Source: Marinitenerispora sediminis (GTDB lineage: Bacteria > Actinomycetota > Actinomycetes > Streptosporangiales > Streptosporangiaceae). From it: 45,968 nt of DNA. Each line of letters begins with the position of its first letter. Position 1 is the first letter of the stretch. Where the stretch lies: contig NZ_QEIO01000032.1 of assembly GCF_003336425.1 (NCBI RefSeq), positions 1 through 45,968 on the forward strand, in the 5' to 3' direction. The translations under genes were made by a program, and so were the position numbers. The notes under the pieces were generated by a model. The model was not told where the DNA came from. It ran no database searches and worked only from the letters and a program-made list of their open reading frames with translations. Below are positions 1 through 7,710 of this stretch, piece by piece.

Positions 1-90
1 ATACCCGGTCCCATTTCGAACCCGGTCGTTAAGCTTCTCAGCGCCGATGGTACTGCCCTGTTGGGTGGGAGAGTAGGTCGCCGCCGAACA
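1..90 (+). rRNA. rrf: 5S ribosomal RNA, 3' part (5' end outside window)
   Basis: The first ~90 bases match the 3' two thirds of an actinobacterial 5S rRNA. The segments CGCCGATGGTACTGC, GTGGGAGAGTAGG and the closing GCCGCCGAAC that pairs with the missing 5' strand are recognisable. About 30 nucleotides at the 5' end lie before the window. Two terminators follow at once, so this is the end of an rRNA operon. The exact 3' end (about 88-91) is estimated. Confidence 0.93.
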
Positions 91-101
91 TCTTTTTTTG
101 G

Positions 102-133
102 GGGGTCGCCCTTTGGGGCGGCCCCTCTTTTTT
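102..133 (+). terminator. rRNA operon terminator 1
   Basis: Inverted repeat 102-111 / 116-125 (GGGGTCGCCC / GGGCGGCCCC, one G-T pair) with a 4-base loop, followed by TCTTTTTT. This is a classical intrinsic terminator just after the 5S gene. Confidence 0.85.
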
Positions 134-147
134 GTTGTTGTGGTGTG

Positions 148-176
148 GGGGTGTCTGTTGGGCGCCCCTCTTTTTT
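148..176 (+). terminator. rRNA operon terminator 2
   Basis: A second, weaker stem (148-153 with 163-168) ends in the same CCCCTCTTTTTTGT tail as terminator 1. The two tails are a direct repeat about 43 bases apart. Tandem terminators suit a strongly expressed rRNA operon. Confidence 0.7.
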
Positions 177-251
177 GTGGTTCGGGGCGGGGTGGCCAGG
201 TGCCGCCGGTTGCGCCGCAGTCCGCCGCCCCGCATCGCATAGCCTGCGACT

Positions 252-1109
252 GTGCGGTCGGAGGAAGGGACGGGGTCCGTCGCGGCAGAGCCGGCGGCGG
301 AGGTGTTCGGGCTGGGTACGCCGCAATCGTGGTACCGCGAACGCGCGGTGCCGGCGGCCTGGCGGCATGTCGCCCGCTGCTTCTGGGAGCAGCGCATCGG
401 TTCGGGGGAAACGCCCTATCGGCAGCGCGTACTTCCGGACGGCTGTGCTGATGTCATCGTCGACGCGTCCGGCCGCGCCGTCGTGGTGGGTGCGGCCTCC
501 CGAGCCGCGTTGGCGTCGGGTCTGCCGGGGAGTGTGGCGCGCGGCCTGCGCCTTCGGCCGGCCGGAGTGCGTGCGGTCCTGGGGGCGTTCGCCGCGGAGC
601 TGCGCGATCGCCAGCTGCCGTTGGACGCGGTCGTGGCCGGCCCCCTGGCTCGGGAGCTGGCCGGAACGGTGGCCGCGGCGGCGACTGCCTCCCGCCGGGT
701 GCAGGACCGGTTCGTCGCGGCCGAACCCGACCGGAGGGTCGAGACGGCCTGCCGGCGGCTGTGGAACTCCGCCGCGATCGACGTCGCCGACGTCGCCGCC
801 GACATCGGGCTGTCCGCTCGGCAACTGCGCCGGCTGCTGCACGCTGACGTGGGCGTTGGGCCGAAGACCTTCCAGCGGGTGGGGCGTCTGCATCGCTTCC
901 TCACGATCGCGGAGCGCCGGGGCGCGCCGTGGCCTCTGGCGGAAAGCGCGCTCGCCGCCGGATACAGCGACCAGGCTCATCTGGGGCGTGACGTGCGGGA
1001 ACTCGCGGGGACGACGCCGCTGCACCTGCTTCGGGAGCGGGAGGTGGGCTGGCGGACCGCGACCGAGGTCGTCGCCGACTCCGCGATGCCGCCGCCTCCG
1101 GCGGAGTGA
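252..1109 (+). CDS. AraC-family transcriptional regulator
   Basis: A 285-residue protein of the AraC/XylS type. The C-terminal part (about residues 170-270) holds the double helix-turn-helix: an 'IDVADVAADIGLSARQL' helix pair, then 'LAAGYSDQAHLGRDVREL', the usual second HTH and F/GYxDQxHxxR-type motif, ending 'GTTPLHLL'. The N-terminal half carries the LPDGCADVI segment typical of the DUF6597-type AraC proteins. Its ligand cannot be read. The GTG at 252 lies just before a GGAGGAAGGGA stretch that would suit a start further in, so the first ~17 residues are uncertain. It stands alone between the rRNA terminators and a terminator-like hairpin at 1171. Confidence 0.85.
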   Translation: MRSEEGTGSVAAEPAAEVFGLGTPQSWYRERAVPAAWRHVARCFWEQRIGSGETPYRQRVLPDGCADVIVDASGRAVVVGAASRAALASGLPGSVARGLRLRPAGVRAVLGAFAAELRDRQLPLDAVVAGPLARELAGTVAAAATASRRVQDRFVAAEPDRRVETACRRLWNSAAIDVADVAADIGLSARQLRRLLHADVGVGPKTFQRVGRLHRFLTIAERRGAPWPLAESALAAGYSDQAHLGRDVRELAGTTPLHLLREREVGWRTATEVVADSAMPPPPAE

Positions 1110-1170
1110 CGCGGGTGGCCGGGACGCGAATTCGCATGCCGTAAAGTGAGAGAGATCTGAGTATCACCCT

Positions 1171-1204
1171 GCGCTGCTACGGTCGAGTGGCAGCGCTTTT
1201 GACT
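1171..1204 (+). terminator. Hairpin with T-run after the AraC gene
   Basis: GCGCTGCTAC (1171-1180) pairs with GTGGCAGCGC (1187-1196) with one wobble and a 6-base loop, followed by TTTT. It probably ends the AraC-gene transcript. It is only about 20 bases before the next start codon, so it could instead act as an attenuator for that gene. Confidence 0.6.
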
Positions 1205-1219
1205 GTTTACGGACGGGAC

Positions 1220-1870
1220 ATGACTGACGACAGCCGATCGGGGGGCCGCGACGGCTCCGGAGCCCGCAACCACGGAGGTTACCGCTCCGGAGGCGGTGCG
1301 GGCGGCAGGGGCGACAGGTCCCGGTCCGGCTTCGGTCGAGGCGGCGAGCGCGGCGGCTATCGCGGCGGATCCAGCCGCGGTGGCTGGTCCAAAGAGGGCC
1401 CGCGTTCGGACCGCCCGGACGACCGCACCGATGCGCGGAACGGCGATGGCCGGCGCGAGTGGTCGGACCGCCGCAGCGACCAGCGCCCGGGCGCCCGTGA
1501 CGATCGCGGTGGCGGGCGCGAGGGCTATGGCCGTCGCGAGGATCGGGGCGGCTGGTCGCGTGATGGCGGCCGTCGCGATGACCGTGGTGGCGGGCGCGAG
1601 GGCTACGGGCGCCGCGATGACCGCGGCGGTGGACGCGAGAGCTATGGGCGCCGCGATGACCGCGGCGGTGGACGCGAGAGCTATGGGCGCCGCGATGACC
1701 GCGGCCTTCGGGAGATCGGCGGTCCGGGAAGCGTTTCGAGTCCGGACGCGGCCCGCGTCGCGACTTCCGCGACCGGTCCGATGCTCCGCGCGAACCGCGG
1801 GAGGCAGCCCCGGCGCTGCCCGACAACGTCATGCCCGGGGAGCTCGACTCCGAGATCCGCAGCGAACTGA
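1220..1870 (+). CDS. RGG-repeat N-terminal part of a frameshifted TPR protein
   Basis: The start ATG at 1220 (MTDDSRSGGRD) follows GGACGGGA; an ATG at 1187 in the same frame has no such site. The product is a low-complexity Arg/Gly/Asp-rich chain of the kind found in RNA-binding RGG proteins, with 13-residue tandem units DDRGGGREGYGRR at DNA 1493-1705. From about 1706 this frame turns into atypical sequence and stops at 1870. The +1-lower frame reads RRSGKRFESGRGPRRDFRD and runs on without a stop into the TPR ORF. I read this as one gene, equivalent in position to Rv1691, broken by the loss of one base (or two gained) between about 1698 and 1740. This could be a true mutation or a sequencing/assembly slip in the repeats. 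Confidence 0.6.
   Translation: MTDDSRSGGRDGSGARNHGGYRSGGGAGGRGDRSRSGFGRGGERGGYRGGSSRGGWSKEGPRSDRPDDRTDARNGDGRREWSDRRSDQRPGARDDRGGGREGYGRREDRGGWSRDGGRRDDRGGGREGYGRRDDRGGGRESYGRRDDRGGGRESYGRRDDRGLREIGGPGSVSSPDAARVATSATGPMLRANRGRQPRRCPTTSCPGSSTPRSAAN
1571..1705 (+). repeat. 39-bp in-frame tandem repeat, about 3.5 copies
   Basis: Units 1571-1609, 1610-1648 and 1649-1687 plus a partial copy 1688-1705. The second and third units are identical; the first differs at a few bases. Each encodes a 13-residue DDRGGGRE(G/S)YGRR block. Two more diverged protein-level copies lie upstream (about 1493-1570). The array ends where the reading frame changes. Confidence 0.9.
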
Positions 1871-2802
1871 GCACACTGCCCCGCTCGCTCGCCGACATCG
1901 TCGCCCGCCACCTCGTGGTCGCCGGGCGGCTGCTCGACGAGGATCCGGAGCGGGCCTACGCGCACGCCGCCTACGCACGGAACAAGGCGTCCCGCGTCGG
2001 CGCGGTCCGGGAGGCCTCCGGGCTGGCGGCCTACGGGGTCGGCCGCTGGCAGGAGGCGCTCGCGGATCTGCGCGCCGCCCGGCGGATGAACGGGCGGTCC
2101 AGCTACCTGGCTGTCATGGCGGACTGCGAGCGCGGCCTGGGCCGCCCCGAGCGGGCACTGGAGATGGCCCGTTCTCCGGAGGCGCGAGACCTCGACATCG
2201 CGGACCGCATCGAGCTGCGGATCGTGGCGTCGGGAGCGCGTCGCGACATGGGCGAGCCGCAGGCCGCACTGGCGGAGCTGCAGGGGCCGGAACTCAAGGA
2301 GCGGCGGGCCCGCCCGTGGGTGGCCCGGCTGTTCTACGCCTATGCCGATGTGCTGCTGGAGCTCGGCCGGGAGGCCGAGGCGCGCGAGTACTTCGCCCGG
2401 GCCTCCGCCGTCGACCAGGAGGGCGTGACCGACGCCGACGAGCGCCTGGCGGAGATCGAGGGCATGGAGATCGTCGACATCGGGGACGACGTCGTGTGGA
2501 GCGACGCCGAGGACCCCGACACCGGCGAGGAGCCTGAGCCCGCCCGGCCGGAGGCCGCCGAGCGTACCGAGCCCCGCCCTGAGCCCGAGCCCGAGTCCGC
2601 CGCCGCTGACGGCGAGGCGGACGCTGACGGCGAGGCGGAATCCCCCGCCGTGGCGGAGGAGGAACCGCGTCACGACGCCGCATCGGAACGGGAGGACGCC
2701 CCGGCTGAGAGCGCCAGTACCGGGGAGACCGCCGGCGAGGGCCGGCCGTCGGACTCAGCGACGGAGACCGCGTCCCGCCCGGAGGACGGCCCCCGTCCGT
2801 GA
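1831..2802 (+). CDS. TPR-domain C-terminal part of the frameshifted RGG-TPR protein
   Basis: Helical repeats typical of actinobacterial TPR proteins fill roughly residues 10-220: 'SLADIVARHLVVAGRLLDED', 'YAHAAYARNKASRVGAVREA', 'GLGRPERALEMARSPEARD' and 'LELGREAEAREYFARASAVD'. A very acidic, Pro/Glu/Ala-rich tail of about 100 residues follows. The ATG at 1831 has no ribosome binding site, and the open frame extends upstream to about 1699 with sensible sequence (EAAPALPDNVMPGELDSEIR). The part is therefore probably translated only as the C-terminus of the RGG protein at 1220. Its role is unknown; the TPRs suggest protein-protein contacts and the RGG half RNA binding. Confidence 0.8.
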   Translation: MPGELDSEIRSELSTLPRSLADIVARHLVVAGRLLDEDPERAYAHAAYARNKASRVGAVREASGLAAYGVGRWQEALADLRAARRMNGRSSYLAVMADCERGLGRPERALEMARSPEARDLDIADRIELRIVASGARRDMGEPQAALAELQGPELKERRARPWVARLFYAYADVLLELGREAEAREYFARASAVDQEGVTDADERLAEIEGMEIVDIGDDVVWSDAEDPDTGEEPEPARPEAAERTEPRPEPEPESAAADGEADADGEAESPAVAEEEPRHDAASEREDAPAESASTGETAGEGRPSDSATETASRPEDGPRP

Positions 2803-3342
2803 CCACGGCCTTGGCGGCCGGCGGATGCGCCCGGCCGCCAGGGGGATCCGTGCCCGCGGTCCGCATGGTGAAGCGGTCCCTGCGCCGCCGTGCTCGCCTT
2901 CGAGCGCGGCGGCCGGGGAACGGGGAGCCGGCCCGCACGACCCGGCGATAGCCGTGGCTCGGGGAACGCGCGTCGCAGCGGGCGCGGCGATGGGTTCCCC
3001 GTTCGGACGGTGGGTGGTCCGGGAGGCGGCTCGCGCCGGGGCACGGTGACGTGCACGGCCACTCCGGGGCCCGACGCGGCCTGGAAGCGGCGGGACGCGA
3101 GCGCGCCGATCACGCCGCCGGCCCGCTCGATGCTGGCCCGGCCCTCGTCGGCGCAGCCGACCCGCCTGCTCGAAGTGCCTCATCGCGGTTCGAGCGGCAG
3201 GACGCAGGCGGGGCACCAGGTCGGCCGTGCCGTTCGCGACAGGCCGGCGGCCCGACCGGCCCGGCGCTGGCCCGCCGGGCGGACGAGGAGCGACGGCGCG
3301 GGCGGCTGGCCTGGGAGGCCGGACGTCGGCGACACTGGGAGC
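2803..3342. other. 540-base stretch without a supported gene
   Basis: Open frames exist on both strands, as everywhere in DNA this GC-rich. None has a ribosome binding site or resembles a known family. The upstream extension of the glycosylase frame (from 2890) shows no conserved domain before the MPELPEVE start at 3343. I see no clear hairpin or repeat here; it presumably holds the glycosylase promoter. Confidence 0.5.
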
Positions 3343-4203
3343 ATGCCCGAACTGCCCGAGGTGGAGGCCCTGCGCGGATTCCTGGCCGAGCGCGCTGTGG
3401 GGCGCGTCGTCGCGCGGGTGGACGTCGCCGCCGTGTCGGCGCTCAAGACCTATGACCCGCCGGTGTCGGCGCTCGGCGGACTGGCGGTCACCGGAGCGGC
3501 GCGGCACGGGAAGTTCCTGGACCTCGATGTGGACGGGCTGCACCTCGTCGTCCACCTGGCACGGGCGGGGTGGCTGCGCTGGAGTGACGGGTTGCCGGTG
3601 CATCCGCCGCGGCCCGGGCGCGGGCCGCTCGCCCTCCGGGTGCACCTGGACGACGGGTCGGGGTTCGATCTGACCGAGGCCGGCACCCAGAAGCGGCTGG
3701 CGGTGTACGTGGTGCGCGATCCGGCCGACGTGCCCGGTGTGGCCGCTCTCGGGCCGGATCCGCTGGGGCCGGAGTTCGACGGGGCCCGGCTCCGGGACAT
3801 CCTGGCGGGGCGGCGCACCAGGATCAAGGGCGTGCTGCGGGACCAGGAGCTCGTCGCGGGGATCGGCAACGCCTACTCCGACGAGATCCTGCACGCCGCG
3901 CGGATGTCGCCCTTCGCCGTCGCCGGGAACCTGTCGGAGGAGGAGGTGCGCCGGCTGCACGCGGCGATCCGGGCCACGCTCGCGGCCGCCGTCGAGAACG
4001 CGCGCGGCCTGGCCGCGGCCGACGTCAGGCGGGAGAAGCGCGGCGGTCTGCGGGTGCACGGCCGGACCGGCGAGCCGTGCCCGGTGTGCGGGGATACGAT
4101 TCGGGAGGTGTCGTTCGCCGACTCCGCCCTGCAGTACTGCCCGAGCTGCCAGACGGGCGGTCGGCCGCTCGCTGACCGCCGGATGTCCCGGCTGCTGAAG
4201 TAG
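3343..4203 (+). CDS. Fpg/Nei-family DNA glycosylase/AP lyase
   Basis: A base-excision repair enzyme that removes oxidised bases and cuts the abasic site. The 286-residue protein has every hallmark of the family. It starts MPELPEVEALR with catalytic Pro2 and Glu3, has Lys57 in the HGKF motif, and has the helix-2-turn-helix 'AGIGNAYSDEILHAARMSP'. The C-terminal zinc finger has Cys246, Cys249, Cys266 and Cys269 followed by the invariant Gln and a C-terminal Arg/Lys-rich end. The start is fixed by the need for Pro at position 2. Whether it prefers 8-oxoguanine (MutM) or oxidised pyrimidines (Nei) cannot be decided by eye. The NUDIX gene follows 16 bases later in the same direction. Confidence 0.95.
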   Translation: MPELPEVEALRGFLAERAVGRVVARVDVAAVSALKTYDPPVSALGGLAVTGAARHGKFLDLDVDGLHLVVHLARAGWLRWSDGLPVHPPRPGRGPLALRVHLDDGSGFDLTEAGTQKRLAVYVVRDPADVPGVAALGPDPLGPEFDGARLRDILAGRRTRIKGVLRDQELVAGIGNAYSDEILHAARMSPFAVAGNLSEEEVRRLHAAIRATLAAAVENARGLAAADVRREKRGGLRVHGRTGEPCPVCGDTIREVSFADSALQYCPSCQTGGRPLADRRMSRLLK

Positions 4204-4219
4204 CCCCCCATCGAGGCCC

Positions 4220-4660
4220 GTGATCTCTGAGATGTCCTTCCGACCGCCGCTGAACGGCGCGACCGTCCGGCTCGGCGCGCTCCCGGCCGCGCACGACTCG
4301 GTCGTGGTGCTGCTGTTCGCGGGGGACCGGCCCGTGCTGGTACGCAACCGGCGCCGGGCGTGGGAGTTCCCCGGCGGCCATGCGGAACCCGGCGAGACGA
4401 TCGGGGACACCGCCCGCCGCGAGGCGCGCGAGGAGGCCGGTGCGGAGCTCGGAGAGGTGCACGTGGTGGGCCACTACGTGCTGGCGAGCGGGCATGTCAC
4501 CGTGGTGACGCACGCCCAGGTGGCGAGCCGCGCACCGCTGAGTGGCCGGTTCGAGACGGTCGAGGTGCGGGAGTTCGACGTGCTCCCGCCGGACCTGTCG
4601 TGGGACGACGGGCTGTACGCGTACCTGCTCACCGAGATCGGGCTGCCGGGGGCGCCGTAG
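4220..4660 (+). CDS. NUDIX hydrolase
   Basis: A 146-residue single-domain protein with a complete Nudix box at residues 53-75 (G-x5-E-x7-REAREEAGA), the metal-binding motif that hydrolyses nucleoside diphosphates linked to another group. Its placement just after a Fpg/Nei glycosylase suggests, but does not prove, a role in cleaning oxidised nucleotides. The GTG at 4220 gives the longest form; an ATG four codons later (4232) is an alternative. It converges on the TetR gene with 23 bases between the stops. Confidence 0.88.
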   Translation: MISEMSFRPPLNGATVRLGALPAAHDSVVVLLFAGDRPVLVRNRRRAWEFPGGHAEPGETIGDTARREAREEAGAELGEVHVVGHYVLASGHVTVVTHAQVASRAPLSGRFETVEVREFDVLPPDLSWDDGLYAYLLTEIGLPGAP

Positions 4661-4683
4661 CCGCCGGGTGGACGTCGCGGGTG

Positions 4684-5358
4684 CTACCGGGGGCCCGGGC
4701 CCGCGGGGCCGGCGGTGAGGGTGAGGCCGTCCGGGATCGCGGCGAACGCGGCGCGCAGGTCGGCGGCCAGGCCGGTGCGGGTGGCGGGTCCGGGGCGGGA
4801 CGCCCAGGCGTCCAGCGCGCAGTCGACCGCGGTGAGGAGCATGCCGAGGGCCAGGCGGGGGCGCGGGTCGCCGGGGTCGGGCAGCGCCAGCCTCTGGCGG
4901 AGGATCGCGATGGCGGCCCGGCTGGTGCGGTTGCAGAAGTGCAGGCTGTGCGCTTCGACGGCGGGTACCTGGGAGATGAGGCGGCGGCTCGCGCGGAGGC
5001 GCTCCGTCCAGCCGTCGGCGGCCATGCGGCCCACGGTGGCGAGCATCGTGTCCTGGAGCTGGTGCAGGACGGGCCGGCCGTCCGGCAGCCGGGTGGAGAG
5101 GTCGTCGAGGACGGCATGCCACAGGTCCTGGACGGGCGCCAGGGCGACGTCCTCCTTGCTGGCGAACGTGCGGAAGAACGTCCGCTTGGACACCTCGACC
5201 GCCTCGCACAGCTCGTCGAGCGTGGTGGCGTCGAAACCGCGTTCCGTGAACATCCTCAGGGCGGTGTCGACGAGCGCCTGGCGGGTGCGCAGCTTCTTGC
5301 GCTCCCGCAGCGGCAGGCGCTCGGTCGCGGGTGCCGGCGGAGGGCTGGTGCTCGTCAC
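4684..5358 (-). CDS. TetR-family transcriptional regulator
   Basis: 224 residues. The N-terminal HTH (about residues 20-70) reads 'TRQALVDTALRMFTERGFDA', then 'TLDELCEAVEVSKRTFFRTF' and 'ASKEDV', a clear TetR domain. The ligand-binding half is not specific enough to name a ligand. The GTG at 5358 begins VTSTSPPPAP. A TACACT hexamer sits 6 bases before it, so the transcript could be leaderless. It is divergent from the dehydrogenase gene at 5455. A perfect 21-bp palindrome between them (5400-5420) is its likely operator, controlling both genes. Confidence 0.9.
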   Translation of the reverse strand: MTSTSPPPAPATERLPLRERKKLRTRQALVDTALRMFTERGFDATTLDELCEAVEVSKRTFFRTFASKEDVALAPVQDLWHAVLDDLSTRLPDGRPVLHQLQDTMLATVGRMAADGWTERLRASRRLISQVPAVEAHSLHFCNRTSRAAIAILRQRLALPDPGDPRPRLALGMLLTAVDCALDAWASRPGPATRTGLAADLRAAFAAIPDGLTLTAGPAGPGPR

Positions 5359-5399
5359 CGCACCAGTGTACGACGAAGTGCCTATTGCGCCTTGTAGGC

Positions 5400-5420
5400 T
5401 TGTGCCACTCAGTGGCACAA
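5400..5420. promoter_or_regulatory. Perfect 21-bp palindrome, probable TetR operator
   Basis: TTGTGCCACT (5400-5409), a central C (5410) and AGTGGCACAA (5411-5420) form an exact inverted repeat. It lies in the 96-base divergent region between the TetR gene and the dehydrogenase. The size and place are typical for a TetR-dimer operator that represses both promoters. The link to this regulator is inferred. Confidence 0.75.
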
Positions 5421-5454
5421 CAGAGTGCCGCGGTGGTCCGGAGAGGTATGTGCT

Positions 5455-6384
5455 GTGCGCGCTCTGCTTGTCGACCGTTCGGTTCCTGGCGGCCTGCGCC
5501 TCGGTGAGGCGCCCGACCCCGAACCCGCCCCGAACCAGGCACTCGTTCGGGTGCGGGCGACCTCGCTCAACTACGGCGAGGTGAGCGCCGGCCCGGAGCA
5601 GGCGCCCGAGGGCACCGTGCTGGGCTGGGACGCGGCGGGCGTGGTGGAACGGGCCGCCGCGGACGGCTCGGGGCCGGCGGCGGGCACCCCGGTGGTGACG
5701 TTCGGCATGGCCGGCGCATGGGCGGAACTCCGGGCCGTCGACACCGGCGCCATCGGGGCCGTGCCCGCAGGGGCCGACCTCGGCGCGGTCAGCACCGTCC
5801 CGGTGGCGGGCGGGAGCGCGCTGCGCGCGCTGCACCGGCTGGGGCCGCTCCTGGGCCGGCGGGTGCTGGTCACGGGGGCCACCGGCGGTGTGGGACGCTT
5901 CGCCGTCCAGCTCGCCCGGCGCGGCGGCGCCCACGTGGTGGCCTCCACCGGCGACCCGGCCGCGCACGGGGACGACCTGCGGAGGCTGGGAGCGCACGAG
6001 GTGGTGGCAGGGCCGGCCGAGGTCGGCGATCCGGTGGACGGGGTGGTGGAGCTCGTCGGCGGCCCCCAGTTGGTGGACGCCTACGACCGGCTCGCCGGCG
6101 GAGGGACACTGGTGTCGGTGGGGCACGTGACGGGGGAGGGCGAGTACTTCCCCTTCGGGGCGCTGTTCGGCAACGACGGGCGGCACGACCGCTCGATCGT
6201 CACCTTCTACCTGGGCGCCGCCGACGGCCTGCCCCGGGACCTCACATGGCTGGCGGCGGAGGTCGCGGGCGGCGGGCTCGACCCGCAGATCTCGTGGCGC
6301 GGCGGCTGGGACCGGGTGGGGGAGGCGGCCGAAGCCCTGCTCACCCGCCGGCTGCACGGCAAGGCGGTGCTGGAGGTGGCCTGA
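5455..6384 (+). CDS. Zinc-type alcohol dehydrogenase-like / quinone oxidoreductase (MDR family)
   Basis: 309 residues of the medium-chain dehydrogenase/reductase superfamily. The N-terminal GroES-like domain has '[13 protein letters not shown]' and '[11 protein letters not shown]'. The Rossmann domain has '[19 protein letters not shown]', the NADPH-binding AxxGxxG pattern of the quinone-reductase branch. The catalytic and structural zinc cysteines are absent, as in quinone reductases. The GTG at 5455 is chosen because GGAGAGG sits 8 bases upstream; an earlier in-frame start at 5425 has none. It is probably repressed by the divergent TetR protein until an electrophile or quinone-like ligand appears (inference). 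Confidence 0.88.
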   Translation: MRALLVDRSVPGGLRLGEAPDPEPAPNQALVRVRATSLNYGEVSAGPEQAPEGTVLGWDAAGVVERAAADGSGPAAGTPVVTFGMAGAWAELRAVDTGAIGAVPAGADLGAVSTVPVAGGSALRALHRLGPLLGRRVLVTGATGGVGRFAVQLARRGGAHVVASTGDPAAHGDDLRRLGAHEVVAGPAEVGDPVDGVVELVGGPQLVDAYDRLAGGGTLVSVGHVTGEGEYFPFGALFGNDGRHDRSIVTFYLGAADGLPRDLTWLAAEVAGGGLDPQISWRGGWDRVGEAAEALLTRRLHGKAVLEVA

Positions 6385-6397
6385 CGGCCCGGGGCGG

Positions 6398-6427
6398 GCG
6401 GCCTCGGGGCCGCGTACCCGAGGCCGC
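6398..6427. terminator. Bidirectional terminator hairpin
   Basis: GCGGCCTCGGG (6398-6408) pairs perfectly with CCCGAGGCCGC (6417-6427) across an 8-base loop. It lies between the convergent dehydrogenase and small-ORF stops. There is no T-run, which is common in high-GC actinomycetes. Confidence 0.65.
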
Positions 6428-6439
6428 GTGCGGCGTCCG

Positions 6440-6550
6440 TCAGAGGTCGATACCGAAGGTCATTTCGAGGGCTTCCTCGACCATCTCCTCGGCGTCGCCT
6501 TCGACGACGGCCTCGGCGAACTCGCCGAGGTCCTCGAAGTCGGGGTCCAT
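6440..6550 (-). CDS. Small acidic protein, 36 residues, function unknown
   Basis: The ATG at 6550 follows an ideal GGAGGA ribosome binding site 5 bases upstream. The product starts MDPDFEDLGEFAEAVVEGD and ends EALEMTFGIDL. About a third of it is Asp/Glu, there is only a single possible basic residue or none, no Cys, and the pattern suits one amphipathic helix. An in-frame upstream ATG (6664) would add 38 Pro/His-rich residues and has no such site, so the short form is preferred. It is not a recognised toxin, antitoxin or RiPP precursor. A 7-bp stem at 6602-6618 upstream may separate it from the GNAT gene. Confidence 0.6.
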   Translation of the reverse strand: MDPDFEDLGEFAEAVVEGDAEEMVEEALEMTFGIDL

Positions 6551-6734
6551 GTGTCCTCCAGTGGGGTGAACGCGTCCGGCCGGCTCCGGATCTCGTGGTT
6601 TCGGGGGCCGCGCCCCCGGGTGGTGGGCCACATCTTCGCGCATACCGGTGGCGGGGTGCCACACCGGGACGCCCCACGGCGCCGGGTTTCGGAGGCCGGC
6701 GGCGCGGGCCGCGCGGGCGCCGACGCGGCGCGCT

Positions 6735-7637
6735 TCACCGCTCGCGCGTGTGCAGCACCTCGGTGGCGATCGGCCGGTAGCCGAGCCGGGCGTTGACCGC
6801 GAGCATGGGCCCGTTCGCGGCGTCGTTGAGCGTGTAGGCGGTGCGGACTCCGCGGTCCCGGGCCCGGTACAGCGCCATGGTCTTGGTGTAGGCGGCCAGG
6901 CCGCGGCCCCGCGCGGCCGGCACGGTGCCGGTGAACGCGGACGCGCAGGTGCGCCCGCCGTCGGTGGTGAGGGTGGCCACGCCCGCGGCCCGTCCGTCGA
7001 GCAGCGTGACCACGCTCAGCTCACGGTCCAGGTCGGGATCACCCCGCAGGCGGTCGCGCCACACGTCGTAGGTGAGCCCGTCGAAGGAAACGGCGCTGGG
7101 CTCGTCCGCCAGGCAGGACGTCTCGATCTCGTGCAGGGGCCGAGGACCGTCCGCGAAGTCCGCGTAGCTGAGCAGCCGCACCCCCGCGGGCGCGGGCGGA
7201 ACGGGCGGCAGCGTCGCCAGGTCGAGCCGCTGGGCGCGGGACTCACCCCGCTCCACGAATCCGTGCCGGCGGGCGAACGCGCGGGAGGCGTCGTCGCCCG
7301 CGCCCCAGAGCCGCGTCGCCGCCGGCTCAAGGGCGTGCAGGTGCCGCTCCACCGCGTCGGCGAGGGCGCTGCCCACGCCGCGGCCGCGGTGGAGGGGATG
7401 CACGGTGAGCCGGACGTACACGTGGCGGGGGGCGGAGCTGAACCCGTTGGGTTCGACCGCGGCGTATCCCGCGACGGCCCCGCCGTGCTCGGCGACGGAG
7501 GTCGTCGGCCGGTCGTGGCCGGACGCGGCCGAGAACCGCCGGCGGAAGGCCGCCGCGCTGGTGACCACCTGCGGTTGCGCCGCTCGCGCCACCGCCACGG
7601 CGGCGGGCGCGTCGGCGGGCCGGTGGTACGGGTCCAT
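6735..7637 (-). CDS. GNAT acetyltransferase with two tandem GNAT domains
   Basis: About 300 residues. The first GNAT fold has the acetyl-CoA loop RGRGVG at residues 84-89 ('VHPLHRGRGVGSALADAVE'). The second has 'VPAARGRGLAAYTKTMAL' near residue 245, followed by 'NDAANGPMLAVNARLGYRP', the classic C-terminal GNAT signature. Tandem GNAT architecture is shared with mycothiol synthase (MshD), but several other actinobacterial families also have it. The substrate is unknown. The ATG at 7637 gives MDPYHRPADAP; the frame is open further upstream with low-complexity sequence. Confidence 0.85.
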   Translation of the reverse strand: MDPYHRPADAPAAVAVARAAQPQVVTSAAAFRRRFSAASGHDRPTTSVAEHGGAVAGYAAVEPNGFSSAPRHVYVRLTVHPLHRGRGVGSALADAVERHLHALEPAATRLWGAGDDASRAFARRHGFVERGESRAQRLDLATLPPVPPAPAGVRLLSYADFADGPRPLHEIETSCLADEPSAVSFDGLTYDVWRDRLRGDPDLDRELSVVTLLDGRAAGVATLTTDGGRTCASAFTGTVPAARGRGLAAYTKTMALYRARDRGVRTAYTLNDAANGPMLAVNARLGYRPIATEVLHTRER

Positions 7638-7710
7638 GGGGGGCCGCCCGGGCCCCGCCGCGCGCGTGCCGGGCGGCGGGCGCGACGGGTGCCGGTGTTC
7701 CGCGGCGGGG

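Noticed and set aside
2755-4410. Minus-strand open frame of 551 codons across the glycosylase
   Set aside because: The plus-strand glycosylase is certain. The antisense product has no recognisable domain.
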